The translations under genes were made by a program, and so were the position numbers. Positions 43,060 through 55,064 of a DNA stretch of 64,000 nt are shown one piece after another (position 1 is the stretch's first letter; the number at the start of each line of letters is the position of its first letter). The stretch spans positions 9,850,243 to 9,914,242 of the forward strand of contig OZ026606.1 of assembly GCA_964020085.1 (NCBI GenBank), written 5' to 3'. Source of the stretch: Micromussa lordhowensis. Taxonomy: Eukaryota > Cnidaria > Anthozoa > Scleractinia > Lobophylliidae. Below the pieces are notes generated by a model. The model worked only from the letters and a program-made list of their open reading frames with translations. It ran no database searches and was not told the origin of the DNA.

Positions 43060-43930
43060 TAGCTCATAGCTCTGGGAAAATAACTTCTACAGTATATTGC
43101 ACAATGAAGCTATTAAATGAGAGTTTATCGTATTCACTAGTACCAAATTAACACCCAGTCAGCTATAACATGTATAATATTAGTGAGTCAGCAGTGAATT
43201 TTGGGTCAAGGTACTTTGGTTGTGGTCCTTGTTCAGTTAACATGCGACTGCTGCATTATCAGTTGTAATTATGCAGAACGTATGTCACATGGTTTTGACA
43301 TTTATTTTTAAGACAATCAGCTTGAGAACGGCCAAGAATATTTTGCACAGTTTTACTTTAGTAGGACACGGATATTGCCAAACTCTTGTTTATTTCAAGC
43401 TATGACCTACGCCGGTAAACAGTTTGATTTTAGCTAGCTTGTAAATCGGAATAAAGAGAAAAGTCTTTCTTGAAATATTATAAGAATCATTTCAGTCCAG
43501 GTTCAGCAGCCGCTCCCAGAAAGGGCTACTTGAAAATGTTGGGCTGACAATAATACTCTGCAATGAAATCCCCCTGCTAAATCTTGTAACAAAAAAGTTC
43601 AAGTTTGTTTTGTTAGGTTTACCTTGGACTCTACAAGGAGAGAAAGCGAGTGGAAACTATCAAATTCTCTAGCCAGTAAAAAAGCTTCCGCGCTGCTAAA
43701 TACGATCTCACTTTCTAACTTTGTCTTTATCAATTCTCAATTCTTTGACCTCGCCGGCCGCGCTGTTGTGACCGATACATGACCACAGTTATAGATACCC
43801 TCTCAGGTTTCGTCTACGTGTGATAGAGTATTACATATTTACAACAGCGACACACATGAACCCAAAAACCTTGAGCTCGTACTCAGGCTCTCCGTGATAT
43901 CGGATCAAAAGGTAGAGGGTTGTCCAATAC
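43060..43930. other. intergenic stretch
   Basis: No gene or clear repeat recognised. Confidence 0.4.
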
Positions 43931-45144
43931 ACCCGCATTGTAACGATCCGTTAAAGGCTTATTCAGTTCGTTCGATCCGTACGGATCGTTAAGTGGCCTT
44001 ACTCTCCGTAGAGCACTGTTCACGGATGGTATATTGCATCTCATTAGGGACACTTAGAAAAAAACTGCTTTACAGATATAGTGAGGGGGTCAGAAGGCTT
44101 AACGATCCGTTCGATCTGTTCGGATCGTTAAGTGGCCTTACGCTCCTTAGAGTACTGTTCACGGATGGTATATTGCATCTTATTAGGGACACTTCGAAAA
44201 AAACTGCTTTTCAGATAGTAGCGGGCAGAAGATTTAACGATCCGTTCGATCCGTACGGATCGTTAAGTGCCTTGCGGTCCTTATAGTAGAGTTTACGAAT
44301 CGTATATTGCATCTCATTAGGGATTCTTCACATTCGCAAGAGGCGATGTGTCTTAGCGGATCGTTCGATTCGCAATTCGTGCATCTCATTAAGTTATCAC
44401 GGTAAAAAAAAAAACTTTGGAGTGTATTCTAGTGCGGCTGTAATTGTTGGGTTCTGTCCCGGAGTAGCGGTTTACAAGGGAATAACCATGGTGCTTTCCT
44501 TTTTTAGGAGGGTGGACATGGATGTGTTTAGGAGTCATTCTTGGTTAGTTGTTGTGTATTGTTTGGTCTTTTGTAGCGGCTTTTGTAAACCGGTACACTT
44601 GGACAGAACCAATTCTTGCTCGAAGGAACATTATGTATGTGTATATTCCTCGTTCTTAACGTGGAAAAAGCGTAATTCTTGGTCGATTGGGAATATCGAT
44701 CGTAGCATGTGTTGTTACTGTAAGAATGAGTCATATTTATATCTGGATGCGTTATAATCTGCTTCAATTTTCGCTTAGGGATATTATCCTTCGAGCTTCA
44801 TTCGAGTGTTCATTCGGTTTTTGGAGGTAATCCATATTTGCAGTGTTCAATATGAAACTTTACGTAGAGAAGACCTGTGCTTAACCGCAAAATATTCCGG
44901 CATGTAATGAAATTTTAGGTAGCCGTTTACGCTGTATCGCGGTAATCTGAAAATAACTGGAATAAGAATTCAAAATGGCGTAGTAATGTTTTGGGTGGCG
45001 TTACGCTGTTATAACAAAGGCAGACAAGAGATAAATTTGTGAATACAATGATATACCTCGTTTTTAAATGTATGTGCGGAAACAAGGGCATTACGCATTT
45101 AATTGATTGACTTCAAATTTTCCTTGCATTGATTCATTGCTTTC

Positions 45145-45700
45145 GAGTTCCTATTACGAGCGGCACACGTTTTATAGAAAACATTTCTGGTGTTTTTCCG
45201 CGTTTAGAACGAAGAATATACACATATCTTGTCTGTTGCTGCCAGCGCGCTATTGCTATGATCGATATTCCCTTTCGAGCAAGTATCACGAACCGCACGC
45301 GTTTTATAGAAAACATTTCTGGTGTTTTTCCACATTTAGAACGAAGAATATACACATCTTGTCTGTTGCTGCCAGCGCACTTTTGCTTCGAGTTCGTTAC
45401 GAACCGCACTCCTTTTATAGAAAACAGTTCTAGTGTTTTTCCACATTTAGAACGAAGAATATACACATATATCTTGTCTGTTGCTTCCAGCGCACTATTG
45501 CTATGATCGATATTTCCTTTCGAACAAGAATTACGAGCCGCACGCATTGCATCTGTTGCTGCCAGCGCACAATGCTACGATCTATATTTCCTTTCGAGCC
45601 AGTATTACGAGCGGCACGCGTTTTATAGAAAACATTTCTGGTGTTTTTCCACATTTAGAACGAAGAATGTACACATACATCTTGTCTTTTTCACATACAT
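45145..45700 (+). repeat. tandem array, ~110-130-base units
   Basis: Four to five units containing CGTTTTATAGAAAACATTTC, TTAGAACGAAGAATATACAC, TGTTGCTGCCAGCGC and ATGATCGATATT. The open frames on both strands only translate the repeat. Confidence 0.8.
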
Positions 45701-46423
45701 TATGTCCTCTTCAAGCAAGAATTACAAATCGCACTCGACTGTACTCCAACTAGACGCATATTTGCGTTCACTCGGGCTTTATGTTTGGGAGAAACTCTGG
45801 TTTTTTTGGACGTAGTTTCGCAAGGATTTATCTTGTAATTGTTTCTGTATCGGTATGTTGAAAATGCAGGGTTATTACTTATGTATAAAACATAGTTGTT
45901 ATGTAGGCTGAAGACATGTTCCTGGGCTTGGTCAAAATGTTAGGAGTTATCTTGTTTTCATTTTTGCGAAAGTTCAGCGTAGCGTGACATATTGCATATA
46001 TTGTTACATCTACGCGAAAACGTGACTTGCAGCATATGGAGGTTTTGCATTCGGCCGCCTGTGATTAATATAGAATTAATCTAACCTACAACTTAAAGGT
46101 AACCGGAAGGTAAAGTAAGTGAAGTTAACTTAAAGCAAAATGGAGTGTTTATCAGAAGCAAACCTAAGCGCGCAGTTACTGCTTACATAATCATTCTGCG
46201 GAAAGGAGTCTACGTGGGAGGCATTTTTCGGAGTTTCAAGTTTCACTCCTGTGATTAAATATTCATTTCGGAACAAACATCGACAAAACGAACGAGTTCT
46301 ACCTTTTCAAAGAGAATTTATACGAACAATTTTTGATAAAGACTGCAAGATTTTATACATCAATCCTTTCGATTACCAAATTTTGAGGGAATCGGAGGTA
46401 TATTTATGTATCGTTAAGTTTTT

Positions 46424-46693
46424 CTATTTTCTTTCGTTAACATTACGTAACTCAGTTGATATAGCATGTTTCTCGATGAAAGGTTCACTCATAAATGTTC
46501 GCTCATAAAGAGAACTCTCGTAAGGTTTGCGGACCAACCCGTTCCGAAAGCGTTCCTCATCTTTTAGTGTGGGTCTACCGCGAACGCTGTGTGCGCATTT
46601 TGTTTCCGTTTTGTATCCGTACACAGTATTTGTGCTGATCTTCCTCCGCATAAACTCTTCTCCGTCCGCCATTACACCATGCCATGTGCTCAT
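46424..46693 (-). CDS. hypothetical ORF in the 43941-46990 element
   Basis: ATG at 46693 (or the downstream ATG in MADGEEF) opens about 89 codons to TAG. The peptide is charged and not repeat-derived (MADGEEFMRRKISTNTVYGY, GRPTLKDEERFRNGL). It is the only non-repetitive frame of this size in the element and may be part of its protein. No domain recognised; chance is possible. Confidence 0.3.
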   Translation of the reverse strand: MSTWHGVMADGEEFMRRKISTNTVYGYKTETKCAHSVRGRPTLKDEERFRNGLVRKPYESSLYERTFMSEPFIEKHAISTELRNVNERK

Positions 46694-46748
46694 CAATAAA
46701 ATCTTCGCGCATGCGTATTAATTACAGAATTGCAAACTGTGGCTGAAC

Positions 46749-46771
46749 GAAAAAAAAAAAAAAAAAAAAAA
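46749..46771. repeat. poly-A tract
   Basis: About 22 A residues, inside the right part of the 43941-46990 element. Beside it is a hairpin, ACTCGGGCGTTTCC..GGAAAAGCCCGAGT. Confidence 0.8.
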
Positions 46772-47209
46772 CGAAGCCGAAATTTCAACTCGGGCGTTTC
46801 CTTTGGAAAAGCCCGAGTAAAAATGTTTACTGTTTACCGTTAATGAGATGCACGAATTGCGAATCACACACATGGCCTCTTGCGGGTAAGTGTGAATTTT
46901 TCTAAGTCTCCCTAATGAGATGCAACATACCATCCGTAAACTCTGCTCTACGGATCGCAAGGGTCCTTAACGATCCGTACGGATCGGAGGAACTGAACTG
47001 AACTGATTTGTCAGCCAAAGAAATCATGATAAACTGACATTGTCGGCAGCTCCGAGTTGTGCTAGCCACGTTTAGTCGGGATCATGAATTTACATATTGG
47101 GTAAACAATAAAAGCTAGCAAGCGTGATACCGTATGGTTATGTGTTTTTAAAAATGTATTAAAAAGAACTTTCATGTAAATTTAAACTCACGCGACGTTG
47201 CTTGTGATC

Positions 47210-47740
47210 ATGATGATGTGTTCTCTTGCAAAGATACGATACAGACCGAAAAGTTTGTGCAAAGTTGTTCTGTGTCTCGGAACAGTTTCTTTGACCTTGT
47301 TGTTCGTGGTCCGTGGGTACCTGGGTATGTCCATTGCCACTTTAAGTTTTAATTTTACGAGTAGCCGGACCCAGAGAGACGGCGTAGCTTATCACGTAAA
47401 GAAACAAGCCAACTCAGCCGCCTGTTCAGAAGGCATGTTTTTATCGCCCAATGGTTGCCTGCCCTGCCCCAACGGAACATTCAGTTTTCCTGGCTGGATT
47501 GAATGTAAGCCGTTTTTGGACTGCTCAGAAATTGCTTCACACGTTCATAGTAAACAGAGAATTATAGGAGGGGCTACGAAACAGATCTGGCTGGCAGACT
47601 GGAAAGACCATGAAGTTGTGTACCTGAAATGTCGACGGCCGCGTGTGCAGAAGCACTGTTTACGAGGAATGACCATATTGGAAAAGCTTCAAAGTCCATT
47701 TGTCGCTCGTCTCATCGGAAAGTGTTATGAAAGCTTTGAG
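47210..47740 (+). CDS. POMK-like C, exon 1
   Basis: 177 codons, donor GAG/GTGAGT as in B. Confidence 0.85.
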
Positions 47741-47798
47741 GTGAGTGATATATTTAACAATTATTCCATGAGCGCGCGTTGGATCTGAGATGGTAGAT

Positions 47799-47831
<33 letters not shown>

Positions 47832-47832
47832 A

Positions 47833-47890
<58 letters not shown>

Positions 47891-48014
47891 AAAATAAAGA
47901 ACTAGACTACAATGAAAACAAAAAGGCCCAAAAAATCACGCATACGCACGCCATTTTTGTAGATCATGGTATAATGGCTCATATACCATGATGGCTAAGC
48001 CAATGAAAAGTCTC

Positions 48015-48048
<34 letters not shown>

Positions 48049-49137
48049 TTAACAATAGTACGTGTCATGTTGACAAATTACTCCTTAATTTTGGCTCGAA
48101 AGTTACATTTATAATTTCATTTATAAAATAATTGAGCCACTATGCGCGCTCTCATTGGTCGATAGGTGTGTTTAGATGAGAGTATGTAAACACGGTTGTG
48201 ACGTTTTAGATTCGCGCGTATTTTTGAGAATTATTTTATAAAAGCAATAGAGCACTTTTTCCCTGTTTATATAGCCTCATCTAAACACTCGGAGGGTTGG
48301 GAGAATTCTCGAAAGTTATGCAAACCCGAGACGTAGTTTGCATTGATGAGGCTACTTATGTTTAGATGAGGCTATTTAAACACGAAAAAGTGCTCTATTG
48401 CTATTACTCTATGCCATGATGGTTATGCCAATGAAAACTCTTGAGCTGCATTATCCAATGATCCCGTTTTTACTAATTAAAAGATTCAGTTAGCAGTTTC
48501 CTATTCTCAAAGCAAAACGTAGGTGAATACTCCACAACTAATCAGAAATTTACTGACAGGCTGGCTTTTCGCTGTTTTCTTGCAGATTGTAACAATGTAT
48601 TACAAACACGGCTCGACTAGAACTGTTGGTCGGCTTCTTCAAAAGCCAGAGTTCTCTCACTTCAACAATATACAGACACGATTCCAGCTGCTCGTGGATT
48701 ATGTCAAAATCATGAACTACATGCACAACAGCTCAATTGGAGTCCGTGTGATGTGCGATTCTTTCACAATTGATCAATTACTCTCACAATACTTGATCAC
48801 CGATGACTTTCACTTGGTTGTTAACGACCTGGATCACGCAACAGATGCCAGACAGGTAGATGGAATACTATGCAACGAGTTTGCCAAGGAAGCAAATTCA
48901 TGGTTTGCACCAGAGCAAAAAGGATTATCTGAATCAGACACCGACGAAAAAGTAGAAATTTGGAAGATTCCTGTCATAGCGCAAAGGCTACTCAGCGACG
49001 TGGACGGCAGCAGTTTTGTAAAGAGCAAACTTGAGAAGGTGATGACAAGATGTCAAGCAACAAATCCACAGCAACGGCCAACAGCAAACGAAGTCTTGCA
49101 GGAGTTATTGAGAGTTCAGCAATTGATCACCATGTAG
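47210..49137 (+). CDS. POMK-like kinase, copy C
   Basis: Exons 47210-47740 and 48586-49137 join in phase 0, giving 360 residues. Nearly identical to copy B: the same ATG triplet start, signal anchor, cysteine stalk and kinase motifs (MCDS, VVNDLDH, WFAPEQ). Differences include loss of one residue in the segment after GILCN and substitutions such as DLDN to DLDH near the metal site, outside the catalytic Asp. The intron is larger than in B because of an extra insertion (47762-48050). Likely functional POMK-type secretory kinase. Confidence 0.85.
47762..48050. mobile_element. insertion in copy C intron absent from copy B
   Basis: TTAACAAT precedes and follows the insert (8-bp direct repeat), and the sequence on both sides then matches the B intron. 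Inside is a palindrome, GGATCTGAGATG..TAGCCAAC / GTTGGCTA..CATCTCATATCC. An 8-bp duplication would suit a hAT-type element. Confidence 0.65.
48115..48420. mobile_element. foldback MITE in copy C intron (GTTTAGATGAG type)
   Basis: Same element as 39440-39745, inherited with the gene duplication. Confidence 0.75.
48586..49137 (+). CDS. POMK-like C, exon 2 (C-lobe)
   Basis: 184 codons with stop; acceptor TTTTCTTGCAG. Catalytic motifs intact. Confidence 0.9.
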   Translation: MVTMYYKHGSTRTVGRLLQKPEFSHFNNIQTRFQLLVDYVKIMNYMHNSSIGVRVMCDSFTIDQLLSQYLITDDFHLVVNDLDHATDARQVDGILCNEFAKEANSWFAPEQKGLSESDTDEKVEIWKIPVIAQRLLSDVDGSSFVKSKLEKVMTRCQATNPQQRPTANEVLQELLRVQQLITM

Positions 49138-51030
49138 TTAAATATGTCTGTTAGAAAGGAAAGCAAAATTTGGCAAAAAACTGAAGGCCTACTCTGGGAC
49201 CTTAAGTCGCCGTAGCTTAAGGCGACTTAATTTCACTTGAGTGATACAAACCTAAACTTAGCAACAGTCTCTCCTTATACTTTAAAATTATCAACAAAAG
49301 CTCTTGAAATAAACCAATGTTGTACTAATCATTTTTTTCTTTTGTATTCACATAAGTCACCATAGTCTCAAATATCAAGATTTCAAACCATTTTTTTTAA
49401 ATACTATATACTATTAAAGATAAAATTGCCACAACACTCAACAGTTACAATTATAAGAATAATAACAATAAATACCAGCATGGTAGCATGAATATTAGTA
49501 AAGATATCACAATAAAAACCAACATCAAACAAGACTGTACTGTTAAAAGATATATTCACCATGACAAAAAGAGACATGATTTAGCTTGATTTAATTAGAA
49601 CTATTTATATATTTTCCATAATTCAAACAACAAGGAAATTAAAATTAAGCGTATTTACATGCATTTATGTTACAGTGCTTCCCAAATTATAAAAGTGATT
49701 ATCTTTGTAGACTTATCTGCCATATTGTTGGCACCTCCACTGTCAATTTTAGCATGGGAGTTTAGCAAATGGCATGCGTTTCCCGCATCGTTGCTCAGTC
49801 GTTTTCAGTGGCCCAATCAATTTGCTGCTCTCCTGGTTCAGTCAGACAAAACATTCCAATACCATAAAGATTACCGCATGCTAAGGTCTTTTGTAAGAAC
49901 ACCTCCTTTCAAATTTCACAAACTTATTGTGTGGCTCAGTGTGGCTCCACAAAACTTTGATGACCCAGTTTATTTAGAGAATGAAATCTTTTTAGAAGGC
50001 CGATTTTTCCCACGGTTGATCAGACCACCAGGAAATGTGCCCTCCAAGCTTTCACTAGTTTCCACCTGGCACATTACAAATGTCTAGAACGATATTTTCA
50101 CAACGAAATACTGGAAATTGATAGATAAATGTACACTCAGGTCTCCGCCATTTTGATTCTCACAGTAACCCTTGCGCCGCTAACTGGTTTCCATTGCCTA
50201 GTTTCAAACCGTGAGGGTCTACAATCAGCGTCATAAGTAGTTGAGACAGGTTGCAGCTTATGACGATTTTCGGTGAAATTGGTCTCTCCTCTTTAAAGTA
50301 ATGTTTAATAGGTCTTACAGACAGCCCCCTTGGCCCCTTTCAATGTTGGAGTAATAACACAGGCAGGGAGATTTGTATTTCAACATTGAAAAAGGGGGGG
50401 AGGGGATATTTGAGTAATAAATAACCGAAATCGTTGGAAAATGCCGTATTGGAGTAAAATGTCTCAACACTTATGACGCTGATTGTAGGTACGAGTCTGT
50501 AAATTATGGGATTAGCAAGTATTGATTCACATAGTCTGAAAGAGCTTACCGAGATTCACAAGATTCCCAAGTTTGGTGTTAATCAGGCTAGTTTTCACTG
50601 AGATACAGCCATTTGAAAATGTCAAAATTTACAAAGAAATGTATGGCAATCCGGACGCTGTCCGACACGGCGTCCGGATGCCATACATTTCTTTGTAAAT
50701 TTTGACGTTTTTAAATCGCTGTATCTCGGTCAAAACTTGCCTGATTAACACCAAACTTAGGAATCTTGTGAATCTCGGTAAGCTCTTTCTGACTATATGA
50801 ATCAATAGTTGCTAATCCCATAATTTACAGACTCGTACCTAGACCCTCACGGTTTGAAACCATGCAATGCTTCAAAGAGACAAGACATCTCGCGTGTTTC
50901 GATCTCTTCCGGCCCCTTCCGGCCTCTAGTTCTCCTGCTCAGTGTTCCCGATTGTAGATTTATTTCAAATCACTCAATTCAACTTTCAGAGATAATCAGT
51001 TTCGCGATTTGTTTTCTTTCTTGTTTGTTT
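49138..51030. repeat. duplicated 3' flank, C block
   Basis: Paralogue of 33763-35600, with an empty TTAA site near 49220. A 142-codon + strand frame at 49659-50087 is open here but broken in the A block, so I do not accept it as a gene. Confidence 0.7.
50197..50862. mobile_element. composite of nested palindromes
   Basis: Outer ends are GTTTCAAACCGTGAGGGTCTA and its complement at 50840-50862. Inside are two separate foldbacks: TACAATCAGCGTCATAAG.. (50218-50487) and ..AAATTTACAAAGAAATGTATGGC-type (50490-50845). Absent from the paralogous A block. Confidence 0.75.
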
Positions 51031-51433
51031 TTTGTTTTTCTTTTAACGCCTGTCGGAGTATTCGAGTAGCTCGCGCGAGCTCACGTGCATTTTTAACTAA
51101 GTCACGTGTTCCAAAACCTGACGGCCATGTTTACACTGATTGTTGATCACAAAAATAAAACTTAGCTTTCAATGGTAACAGTAGCGCAGTCCACATAAAG
51201 TGTATAAGATGATCTGCAAAGATTTCCGTATAACTCCATACATAAATTACGCATACAGCTCTTGCTTTGTTTAACTAAACAATAGCCGAAACAATAGAAT
51301 CCCCTTTGAGACTTATCCCCTTCAGTGAACAACTATAAAATTTGGTCACTCGAGTTGGTCGAATGTGGAAGTGAAATGCAAATAATGATTCATGCTGGAA
51401 AAAGGGCCCACTTTTGTACGCTGGTAAGTAATA

Positions 51434-51492
51434 ATTAAGAAATAGAAAACATGTGCCGTGTTTCTATCGAGTTATAGAAACACGAGTGAAAG

Positions 51493-51523
<31 letters not shown>

Positions 51524-51524
51524 G

Positions 51525-51555
<31 letters not shown>

Positions 51556-51812
51556 GAGTTCTCCCAAACTTTCACGAGTGTTTCTATAACTCGATAGGAA
51601 CACGGAGAACATGTTTTCTATTTCTTTTAGAAAATACCGCGGCGAAGAAAAAGAAAAACAACTTGTTTACTTCGATCATCAAAATGTAGATTCTCTTTGT
51701 TCGCGCCATCATTACGTCAACAGCCCGTGCTAGTTCTGTGTTTCTATCGAGTTATAGAAACACGGTTTTAAACCAATCAGCGTGCGTATTTGCTTTGGGT
51801 TATTTTCTAAAA
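51434..51812 (+). mobile_element. 380-base repeat of GTGTTTCTATAACTCGATAG type, copy 2
   Basis: Inverted and nearly identical counterpart of 12151-12530, 39 kb away. It contains the same foldback and the same AAAGAAAAACAACTTG segment. Confidence 0.8.
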
Positions 51813-52065
51813 GTATTTAAAGTGTAGCCTTACTGTTCAATTATTACATATGTCTTACTGCTTAGTGTAAAAGTGACTAGAAAGAATTGAGCCTCAGCCC
51901 AGAATATCTTTCTTTTTTTTTTCTGTTTATCTTTATTTTCTGTTTATCTTATGTTATTGTTTATACACTGTGGGTCTTCGAAAGATTTGATTCAGTAATA
52001 TCTCACAAAAAGTAATAAACGAAATTGTTGCTATCATAGTGACTGTGTTGCAGTATAGTCATTTG

Positions 52066-52402
52066 CAGGAGCCCATCACTAGGAGCCAGCAACTACCCCA
52101 TATTCCTGTCACGGCCTTTTCACAGACCTGTCTATTTTTAGCTTGAATTTACCGCGAATTCAGACTCCCGCAGGGACAACCGTGACAAATCATAGGCACG
52201 GACTTGATTCTTTAATTGACGTCGGCATTCTCACTGGAAGATTAAAAGGAAAAGCCGCCATTGTTTCCCTTACCAATGCGTGCTCGTGTAGAACGGAACT
52301 GACCTATTTTGCGGGAAAAGAAGTCTAAAAATAGACCAGTCTGTAAAAATGCCGTGACATAGGCTTAGTATTGGAGTTGCAAGCTCCTAGTGATGGGCTC
52401 CT
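52066..52402. mobile_element. hAT-type MITE
   Basis: The ends CAGGAGCCCATCACTAGGAG and CTCCTAGTGATGGGCTCCT are inverted, and GTCATTTG repeats directly at both borders (8 bp). CAG ends and 8-bp duplications are typical of hAT elements. Confidence 0.8.
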
Positions 52403-52503
52403 GTCATTTGTTAGCTCTTTCCATATTTAATATATTTCCTGAGTGTCATCTTTTTTATTAACTCTTTTACAATGGAATACAGGAAAAAAATTAAAACTTA
52501 ATA

Positions 52504-52958
52504 CAGTGAAACCTGTATTAAGTGGACCCCGTATTAAGCGGACACCCTCTATTAAGTGGACACCAGCTTGAGTCCCTAAACTTTCTTCCCACATTTACTG
52601 TAAAATAAACCTGCGTCCAGCGGACACCTCTGTTAAGCGGACGCGGACACCAATATTAAGTCATTTTGTTGCCCAAAACCTGCAATAAGCGGACACTTCA
52701 AGGGCCTTTTACTTCTAAAAGCTCAGCTCAGACACCTTTAACATTGTTCAGCGATGTCGTTTTAAAGCTAAGTAGATTATTCCAGATTCATGCATTGACT
52801 GTCTGGACATTATGCTAAGAGCAGTCTTTGATCTTACACGGTGTTACAAAAGGGTTAATAATTAACTATTATTGCTGAACCTGTTTAGAGCGGACACCCT
52901 GTATTAAGCAGACACTAGTGAGGGTCCCAACGGTGTCCGCTTAATACAGGTTTCACTG
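52504..52958. mobile_element. pogo/Tigger-like MITE
   Basis: TIR CAGTGAAACCTGTATTAAG.. with many internal GCGGACAC words. TA precedes the left end. Non-autonomous. Confidence 0.75.
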
Positions 52959-53126
52959 CAGAAATAAAAAGCAACCTGTGAGAGAGTATACATCAGATTG
53001 TCATTCCTATATAAGTATTGTCCACATGTAGAAATTATTGCTGCCAGCATTGGAGCTGGACAAGTGCAGGACTATTATAATATTAGGTTTTTCATGTATA
53101 GTGAAGCCGGATCCTCAGCTTCTTAA

Positions 53127-53314
53127 AGGACCCTAGTCAGCCTCTGCTATTTTCAATTTCATTGAAGTTATTGATATTGCATGATGAAGCGAAATCTTAT
53201 TGCTTTACTGTAAAGTTGTGTTCTTAAAGGAATATCCCTTTTCCTTTAGTAGTTTCACAGCGATTTCATTTGCTTTGAAATGCTCAAACTAAAATATAAT
53301 AGCCAAACTCTCAT

Positions 53315-53347
<33 letters not shown>

Positions 53348-53352
53348 TGCCT
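53127..53352. mobile_element. TTAA-flanked MITE, AGGACCCTAGTCAGCC type
   Basis: Left end AGGACCCTAGTCAGCC and right end GGCTGACTAGGTGCCT are inverted with one mismatch. TTAA lies at 53123-53126 and 53353-53356. Confidence 0.75.
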
Positions 53353-53734
53353 TTAAGAGGCGTTTTAGACGGTTTCAATGCATTGGGAACAAGTGTAAAA
53401 AACAAAAATGCATCTATTGAGGTTGCCTCTGCTGCACCCTCCCCTCCAGTTCCATAATCAATATCCATTTATACATCTGGGCGAGGAGAGGCACTGTCAG
53501 AGTATGAACACAATGCAATGATCCCCAATAGGGCTCCACTGCACCAACCATTGGACCACCGTGCCTCCTCGTCCTTGATCAAGGTTGGAGTGGAGTTTAC
53601 CTTACATGACAATTATTAACTCTAATAACCTTTTGCAGGGGTAATTTGAGTGTGTTTAAACCTTTTTAATTATAACATTGTGTGCAACTTAAGGTGACTT
53701 AAGGCAAATATAGGCGACTTAAGGCCCCAGAGTA

Positions 53735-54500
53735 GGCCTTACTGATATTTCCCCGCCAAAAGAAATTGTAAAAAGAACAAAATAGCAGGTGTCTGGAAAA
53801 TTCAATAGGTTAAATGCGCATGATTTTCCCAAGATATGACCATAAATGTACAAAGTTGTTCAATGCCAAAATAGTTGTTTTTGTTCCAGCAAGGGTATTA
53901 TAGGAGTTGCTGCATACTATGATACAAGACATGCAATCTTCACTTTATTTTTTATAAGAATCATATGGTTTTCCGACTGAGGCTGTAGGACGTTTGGAGC
54001 CAGCCTCCAGACATAACAGCATCGAAAATGCGGCTAGTACTGTTTTTATTGCTTTTTGGATAGCTTTACCGTTTAGAGAAGGAAGGATTTTGAATTAAAA
54101 ACATATCTGATTGTGTTGTATTTACAAATCTCCGCCTCGTGTTTATTCTTAAAATATTCTTAAAGTTTCGCAAATTTCGAATTCAGCCTCGCGATATTCA
54201 GTAATAATAAAGAGTGTACCTGGTTTCACAGAATGTCCATTCAATTAATTCGTACACGTATGCAATCATGTTCCAGCTCAAAGATGCCGCGTGTTTTGCA
54301 TGCTTATGAATAACGCTTCTGTTTTCTTGCTTCACCAGGAGTTTCTTCCTAGCTTCGTTAAGATCCAGAACCGTAGTCTGCTAGCTTCCGCTAGATGAAT
54401 GTTTGACTTCTTCTTCAGAAGAAACTAATTTATCATGTTTACGTTTCGTTTTCGTTTCGTTTCGTTGTCACATTAATTCAGAATCAAGACATTTTTAAGG
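53735..54500. repeat. paralogue of the B-block flank
   Basis: Similar to 40490-40730 plus 42030-42660. No POMK-like gene stands immediately before it, so either a copy was lost or the block moved. Confidence 0.6.
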
Positions 54501-55064
54501 TGACTACTGTTTTCGGTGCTTTTAAAATGAATACAGAAATGATATCACTAGATTTCGATGTTTCATCTGAATATTCATGCAATAAACTAAACATTATTAT
54601 TATTCAGCTTTCATACACTGTACGAATTCCGATTTCCTGATTGGTTGATTAGTACCACGTGATACTGGGTTGTGACGAAACAACCTCCTTGACCCCATTA
54701 TCGTGGTGTAATAGCCGTGGTGTAAATTCAACACACCACTGTCATTACCCCATGGCTTCGGCTGACTCAAAGTTTGACGATTTCTTTGTGCAGTGTATTC
54801 AATTTGAATGATAAAAATGTTTAACGCACTCGCTGACTGCGTTAGCCTGTAACTACATGAGCGCTTGAGGATACGAATTTTATCTTTACGTTACCATCAG
54901 AACTCCAAAAAATTAAACTTTGTTTCTTCCGTGCGGTCATGGAATATCCGCTATGTAAGTGTGAGTGACGTTTATCGAAACAAAATAAACTCCCGAAAAA
55001 GCGCTTCTCGCTTTGTTCGAGTACTCATGTTCCAACCTTATCGCTGGTCGTGAGTTTGAATTAA

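Larger units (their letters stand above)
43941..46990. mobile_element. ~3 kb element with GATCCGTACGGATC terminal repeats
   Basis: The left end has three tandem units starting TAACGATCCG at 43941, 44100 and 44235, each with the palindrome GATCCGTACGGATC or a variant, then TATTGCATCTCATTAGGGA. The right end carries one inverted unit (46840-46990) ending CCTTAACGATCCGTACGGATC. The best-matching inverted pair, 44235-44398 against 46838-46985, is about 150 bases. Inside lie a ~125-base tandem array (45145-45700) with an inverted copy fragment at 44630-44680, and one candidate ORF. I know no named family with this form. Confidence 0.6.

Noticed and set aside
45107..45654. ORFs on both strands with repeated peptides
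   Set aside because: They arise from the ~125-base tandem array. No frame is independent of the repeat.
49659..50087. 142-codon ORF after POMK-like copy C
   Set aside because: The paralogous A flank is broken by stops and indels, and neither strand shows a domain. Probably fortuitous 3' flank.
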